NCBI GenBank assembly: GCA_016182435.1 | Contig: JACPGN010000283.1 | Coordinates: 1-8,868, forward strand | Reading direction: 5' to 3' | Origin: Lentisphaerota bacterium | Lineage (GTDB): Bacteria; Verrucomicrobiota; Kiritimatiellia; JAAZAB01 | Length of the DNA: 8,868 bases | In this document: positions 6,618 to 8,868 of the stretch, in pieces | Numbering within the stretch: the first letter of the stretch is position 1 | Layout of the letters: every line of letters starts with the position of its first letter | The notes under the pieces: generated by a model | Told to the model about the DNA's origin: nothing | The model's input: only the letters and a program-made list of their open reading frames with translations | Databases searched by the model: none | Translations under genes and position numbers: made by a program

Positions 6618-6868
6618 GTTATCTAATGCGGGCTATGCCCACAACCCAAATACGTTTCCTCCGCCTGTGGTGGAAATGTAGGAGCCTCGCCCCGCCCGCC
6701 TGCATCGCTATGCGAAGCATTGCGGGCAGGTCGAGGCGATCTTATCTCGCTCGGCGGCCTTGCCAGACGAGTCGCGCCAGCGGTGTGGCGCTCCTACAAT
6801 TTTCCGCCGCAGGCGGATGCCTATGGCATCTTGTTATTTATGACGGTGCCAGGTGTTCAAGGTACTAA
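6618..6868 (-). repeat. REPIN-like composite repeat, copy 2 (minus orientation)
   Basis: This is the inverted copy of the element at 1416-1644. The 122-bp core (6677-6798) matches copy 1 at 120 of 122 positions, and similarity extends outward on both sides to the GTTATCT next to the PQQ start codon and to GGTACTAA at 6861-6868. It additionally contains two back-to-back 13-nt perfect hairpins at 6804-6829 that copy 1 lacks. With them, both element ends show the same order: an outer hairpin with an ATA/TAT loop, a CCGCC-TGY-GGYGG hairpin, then TGTAGGAGC. The outer hairpin near the gene (6628-6642) differs from copy 1 by one base that still permits G-U pairing in the transcript. It supplies essentially the whole 5' leader of the PQQ gene. 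Confidence 0.85.
6804..6829. repeat. Two adjacent 13-nt perfect hairpins, present only in copy 2
   Basis: CCGCC-GCA-GGCGG (6804-6816) is followed immediately by ATGCC-TAT-GGCAT (6817-6829). Each is a 5-bp stem with a 3-nt loop. The corresponding point of copy 1 (1454/1455) joins the flanking sequences cleanly, so this is a precise 26-nt presence/absence difference. Confidence 0.8.
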
Positions 6869-6899
6869 GCCTTCCCCAACATTTAGGCATGTCTTGTAA

Positions 6900-6907
6900 A
6901 TTTTACC
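6900..6907. repeat. Target site duplication, left copy
   Basis: ATTTTACC directly precedes the left terminal repeat of the 220-bp element and is repeated exactly after its right end. Confidence 0.75.
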
Positions 6908-7127
6908 GTAAGGCCTCAGTCTTGAGGGTAGGTTGTGAACCTCAATGCCGTCATTCCCGTCCCGTGTCAAAGCACGGGATAAACTCCAGCGGGAATCCAG
7001 CATTGCCTGCCCGGCCACAGGCCAGGGATTTTTCTGGATTCCCGACTCGTGCTTCGTAGCGAAGGCTTACTTCGCAGAGTAGCATCAGGTCGGGAATGAC
7101 AATTAGCCCACAAGACTGAGGCCTTAC
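6908..7127. mobile_element. 220-bp MITE with 17-bp terminal inverted repeats
   Basis: The left end GTAAGGCCTCAGTCTTG (6908-6924) and the right end CAAGACTGAGGCCTTAC (7111-7127) are perfect inverted repeats. They are flanked by ATTTTACC at 6900-6907 and 7128-7135, an 8-bp direct repeat (the match extends to 10 bp because the terminal GT is also found after the right copy). TIR plus target duplication is the signature of a transposed element. It has no plausible transposase gene, so it is non-autonomous. Ends beginning GTAA with 8-bp duplications are what I know of the IS66 family, so an IS66-type transposase is the best guess for the mobilising enzyme. The interior carries a TCATTCCCG-type REPIN at 6950-7100. 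It lies 20 bp upstream of the -35 box of the Gfo/Idh gene and leaves that promoter intact. Confidence 0.85.
6950..7100. repeat. REPIN of the TCATTCCCG family, expanded form, nested in the MITE
   Basis: GTCATTCCCG (6950-6959) and CGGGAATGAC (7091-7100) are the outer inverted ends; CGGGAATCCAG (6990-7000) and CTGGATTCCCG (7034-7044) are the inner ones. The arrangement is therefore two inverted REP units around a 33-bp centre. Each unit has extra hairpins compared with the compact relative at 8437-8503: TCCCGTG...CACGGGA on the left (6959-6978) and CTTCG-TAG-CGAAG plus GCGAAG...CTTCGC on the right. The same ATTCCC...GGGAATCCAG unit is widespread in unrelated bacteria (for example neisserial dRS3). 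Confidence 0.75.
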
Positions 7128-7135
7128 ATTTTACC
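7128..7135. repeat. Target site duplication, right copy
   Basis: ATTTTACC directly follows the right terminal repeat and is identical to bases 6900-6907. Confidence 0.75.
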
Positions 7136-7146
7136 GTCAATTCTGC

Positions 7147-7175
7147 TTGCACGCCGGGATAAAAACACCTATATA
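7147..7175 (+). promoter_or_regulatory. Sigma70-type promoter for the Gfo/Idh gene
   Basis: TTGCAC (7147-7152) and TATATA (7170-7175) are separated by exactly 17 bp, in an AT-rich stretch directly upstream of the gene. Transcription would start near 7182, leaving a leader of about 57 nt. It begins 20 bp beyond the end of the MITE, so the insertion did not disrupt it but may have altered upstream control. Confidence 0.65.
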
Positions 7176-7223
7176 AGCCATTTTCAGCGAGATTTCAGCA
7201 ACACGATTTGAAACAGGATAACA

Positions 7224-7229
7224 GAAGGA
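7224..7229 (+). promoter_or_regulatory. Ribosome binding site deciding the GTG start
   Basis: GAAGGA ends 9 nt before the GTG at 7239, an ideal spacing. An ATG at 7231 is only 1 nt away and reads M-E-S-stop, with its TGA at 7240-7242 overlapping the GTG, so it is not the start of the enzyme. Confidence 0.75.
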
Positions 7230-7238
7230 CATGGAATC

Positions 7239-8303
7239 GTGAAAGCCAAAATTAAGGTTGGAATAGTCGGATCAAAATTTGCCGCCGATTTTCACGCCTT
7301 CAGCTACCGGCGCAACCCGACGGTGGAAATCGCCGCCGCGGCGGCCATTGACAACCTGGAGCCTTTTTCCAGGAAATGGAATATCCCCCGGAGTTACGCC
7401 GACTACCGGGAGATGCTGGCGAAGGAAGAGCTGGACCTGGTTTCGGTCTGCGTGCCCAATTTTCTGCATCATGATGTTGTCCTGGCCGCGGCGCGAGCGG
7501 GCAAGCACGTGTTCTGCGAGAAGCCCCTGGCCACGACCATGGCCGATGCCCGCGAAATGGTCGCGGAGTGCCGCAAAGCCGGGGTGCTATTGTTCTATGG
7601 CGAGGACTGGGTATTTGCGCCGGCCCTGCGCCGGACCGAAGAAATAATCCGCGAAGGCGCGCTGGGCCGCGTCCTCTACGTCAAAGCCAAGGAATGCCAC
7701 AATGGCACGCACAGTCCTTACGCCAAGGACAAGCAAAAATGCGGCGGCGGCTGCCTGATTCACCTGGCCATTCACCCCGTGGGCTGGACATTGCACCTGC
7801 TGCTCCAGGGCGGCAAAAACCCGGTGGTGGAAGTGTTCGGCAAGTGCAATGGCGGACTGGCGGACAACTACGTGCACAAGAATAACGGCGGCGAGGATTT
7901 TGCCCTGGGCATCCTGAAATTCGCCAATGGCGAGCACGCCTTCATTGAGGGCAATTACATCACCGTGGGCGGGATGGACGATAAGGTCGAAATTTACGGG
8001 TCGGAAGGCAACCTCAAGGCCGATCTCACCTTTGGCTCGTCTTTAAGCGTCTATAGCCGGCCCGGTTACGGCTACGTCATCGAAAAAACCGATAATACCC
8101 TCGGCTGGACCAAGCCGGCGGTGGACGAGTTTCTGAACCTGGGCTATGTTGACGAGCTGGCTTACGCGGTTGATTGCGTGCGGCAGAAGCGCGCGGCGCA
8201 ATATGGTTGCAGCGGCGAGCTGGGCCTGGCCTGCGTTGAAATTATTACGGCCCTATACCAGTCGAACGAGACGGGCGCGTTAGTGCGCGGCCGGTGGGGC
8301 TGA
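7239..8303 (+). CDS. Gfo/Idh/MocA family NAD(P)-dependent oxidoreductase
   Basis: This 354-aa cytoplasmic dehydrogenase is of the glucose-fructose oxidoreductase/inositol dehydrogenase type, which oxidises or reduces hydroxyls of sugars, sugar acids or cyclitols using bound NAD(P). The N-terminal Rossmann fold opens KVGIVGSKFAADFH (6-19, G-x-G-x-x-x-x-x-H style). The hallmark EKP is at 94-96 (CEKPLATT), giving the catalytic lysine K95. The C-terminal domain carries GGGCLIHLAIHPVGW (169-183), where the family usually has G-G-G-x-x-x-D-x-x-x-H; here the Asp position is His175 and the catalytic His is H179. This Asp-to-His change occurs in some subgroups, so it is noted rather than taken as inactivation. 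Length is normal. The start is GTG, supported by a strong RBS and promoter. The substrate is unknown; a co-directional SDR gene follows 296 bp later, consistent with sugar-acid catabolism. Confidence 0.94.
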   Translation: MKAKIKVGIVGSKFAADFHAFSYRRNPTVEIAAAAAIDNLEPFSRKWNIPRSYADYREMLAKEELDLVSVCVPNFLHHDVVLAAARAGKHVFCEKPLATTMADAREMVAECRKAGVLLFYGEDWVFAPALRRTEEIIREGALGRVLYVKAKECHNGTHSPYAKDKQKCGGGCLIHLAIHPVGWTLHLLLQGGKNPVVEVFGKCNGGLADNYVHKNNGGEDFALGILKFANGEHAFIEGNYITVGGMDDKVEIYGSEGNLKADLTFGSSLSVYSRPGYGYVIEKTDNTLGWTKPAVDEFLNLGYVDELAYAVDCVRQKRAAQYGCSGELGLACVEIITALYQSNETGALVRGRWG

Positions 8304-8332
8304 GCCAGGGACAGAAGCACGTTGAGCGTGAA

Positions 8333-8359
8333 CCACGCCAATGGTGGGGCAAGGCGTGG
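8333..8359 (+). terminator. Hairpin downstream of the Gfo/Idh gene (weak)
   Basis: CCACGCC (8333-8339) pairs with GGCGTGG (8353-8359) across a 13-nt loop, 29 nt after the stop. No T run follows, so any role in termination is doubtful. The rest of 8360-8436 shows no recognisable feature. Confidence 0.3.
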
Positions 8360-8436
8360 AGGGTGAATCGGATGACGAATGACAAAAGTTAGGACGAGTG
8401 TTGTGTCCCGGAAATTCTTTACATTGGTTGCAATGC

Positions 8437-8503
8437 TGTCATTCCCGCGCAGGCGGGAATCCAGACTAGAAAGACTGGATTCCGGGTCAAGCCCGGAATG
8501 ACA
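8437..8503. repeat. REPIN of the TCATTCCCG family, compact form
   Basis: TGTCATTCC (8437-8445) and GGAATGACA (8495-8503) are the outer inverted ends. Inside are two hairpin units: ATTCCCGC-GCAG-GCGGGAAT (8441-8460) and ATTCCGGG-TCAAG-CCCGGAAT (8479-8499). Each carries the CCAG/CTGG boundary (8461-8464 and 8474-8477) facing the 9-nt centre. This is a complete two-unit REPIN of 67 bp, in the spacer between the Gfo/Idh and SDR genes, and could stabilise or attenuate a joint transcript. Bases 8504-8599 show no clear feature. Confidence 0.8.
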
Positions 8504-8599
8504 AACGAAGATCAGGCGAGGCGAGAAGGCACCCTACCCGTTGCGGCGGGCAAGTTCCGACATCATGTTCAGGTTGGGAATGCATAGCCAAAAGTTGGC

Positions 8600-8868
8600 A
8601 TGAAAAATAATCCTTCCGCTAAGATTAACGAATTGTTTTCGCTCTCCGGCAAAGTGGCGGCCATTACCGGCGCGGGGGGCGTGCTGTTTGGCGCGGTGGC
8701 GCGCGGTCTGGCCGCTCTGGGCGTCAAGGTGGCTGCTCTCGACTTGCGCCTGAATGAAGCCAGCCAAACCGCCAATGACATCACGGCTGAGGGCGGCGAG
8801 GCCCTGGCCGCTGAAATTGACGTGCTCAAGCCGGAGAGCGTGACCAGGGCCAAGGACGCTGTGCTGGC
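8600..8868 (+). CDS. SDR family oxidoreductase, N-terminal 89 residues (3' partial)
   Basis: This is the beginning of a short-chain dehydrogenase; the window ends inside it. The N-terminal MKNNPSAKINELFSLSGKVAAITGAGGV contains the NAD(P)-binding loop TGAGGVLFG (T-G-x-x-x-G-x-G type, with the last Gly shifted), then ARGLAALGVKVAALDLRL, ending the second strand in Asp, which favours NAD(H). The leader INELFSLSGKVA and the spacing to GGEALAAEIDVLKPESV resemble SDR-type D-mannonate/fructuronate oxidoreductases, which interconvert D-mannonate and D-fructuronate in uronate degradation. The catalytic S-Y-K residues are beyond the window, so the subgroup is an inference. The ATG at 8600 is the only start after an in-frame TAG at 8585-8587; there is no convincing Shine-Dalgarno. 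Confidence 0.88.
   Translation, partial: MKNNPSAKINELFSLSGKVAAITGAGGVLFGAVARGLAALGVKVAALDLRLNEASQTANDITAEGGEALAAEIDVLKPESVTRAKDAVL

Noticed and set aside
1416..6868. Composite transposon carried by the two inverted repeats
   Set aside because: No transposase lies between or in them and no target duplication flanks the pair; the enclosed dtd is housekeeping. Separate REPIN-type copies explain the data better.
6853..7059. 68-aa open frame over the MITE
   Set aside because: It translates the inverted-repeat DNA, has no ribosome binding site, and crosses the element boundary; no transposase-like features.
7231..7242. ATG before the Gfo/Idh GTG start
   Set aside because: It reads M-E-S-stop and is 1 nt from the Shine-Dalgarno, too close for initiation; a coupled micro-ORF is possible but unsupported.

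Overview
The window is GC-rich, gene-dense bacterial DNA, probably chromosomal. No marker here gives a firm taxonomic placement. The gene mix is most often seen in the PVC bacteria (Verrucomicrobiota, Kiritimatiellota, Lentisphaerota, Planctomycetota): a MtaA/CmuA-type URO-D protein, a Gfo/Idh/MocA oxidoreductase, and a very long exported PQQ-propeller protein with a methyltransferase-like insert. Weak or absent Shine-Dalgarno sequences at several starts would fit. The phylum is an inference, not a result.

Layout. (1) 1-1419: the 3' end of a 4Fe-4S ferredoxin-type gene, translationally coupled by an ATGA overlap to a 433-aa two-domain GNAT acetyltransferase. (2) 1416-1644: a structured REPIN-like repeat, copy 1. 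(3) 1652-2713: a URO-D family (MtaA/CmuA-like) protein. (4) 2714-2861: a convergent intergenic spacer with hairpins, short tandem repeats and a T9 run. (5) 2862-3317, minus strand: D-aminoacyl-tRNA deacylase (dtd). (6) 3426-6617, minus strand: a 1063-aa secreted PQQ-like propeller protein with an embedded Rossmann/SAM-methyltransferase-like domain. (7) 6618-6868: copy 2 of the repeat, in opposite orientation, directly abutting the start codon of that gene. (8) 6900-7135: a 220-bp non-autonomous insertion (MITE) with perfect 17-bp terminal inverted repeats and an 8-bp target duplication; it carries a second kind of REPIN inside. (9) 7147-8303: a good sigma70-type promoter, a strong RBS and a GTG-started Gfo/Idh/MocA dehydrogenase. 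(10) 8304-8599: a spacer with a compact REPIN of the TCATTCCCG family. (11) 8600-8868: the 5' end of an SDR oxidoreductase resembling SDR-type D-mannonate/fructuronate oxidoreductases.

How the genes fit together. Ferredoxin and GNAT form an operon. The Gfo/Idh and SDR genes are co-directional and would fit sugar or sugar-acid oxidation. Dtd is housekeeping translation quality control. The URO-D and PQQ genes are convergent.

The most unusual feature is the repeat pair at 1416-1644 and 6618-6868. The copies are inverted, their 122-bp cores differ at only two positions, and each ends within 0-7 bp of the start codon of an unrelated gene. They bracket a 5-kb segment whose two outermost genes point inward. 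Recombination between them would exchange which gene follows the ferredoxin-GNAT operon. Copy 1 lacks exactly two adjacent 13-nt hairpins that copy 2 has.
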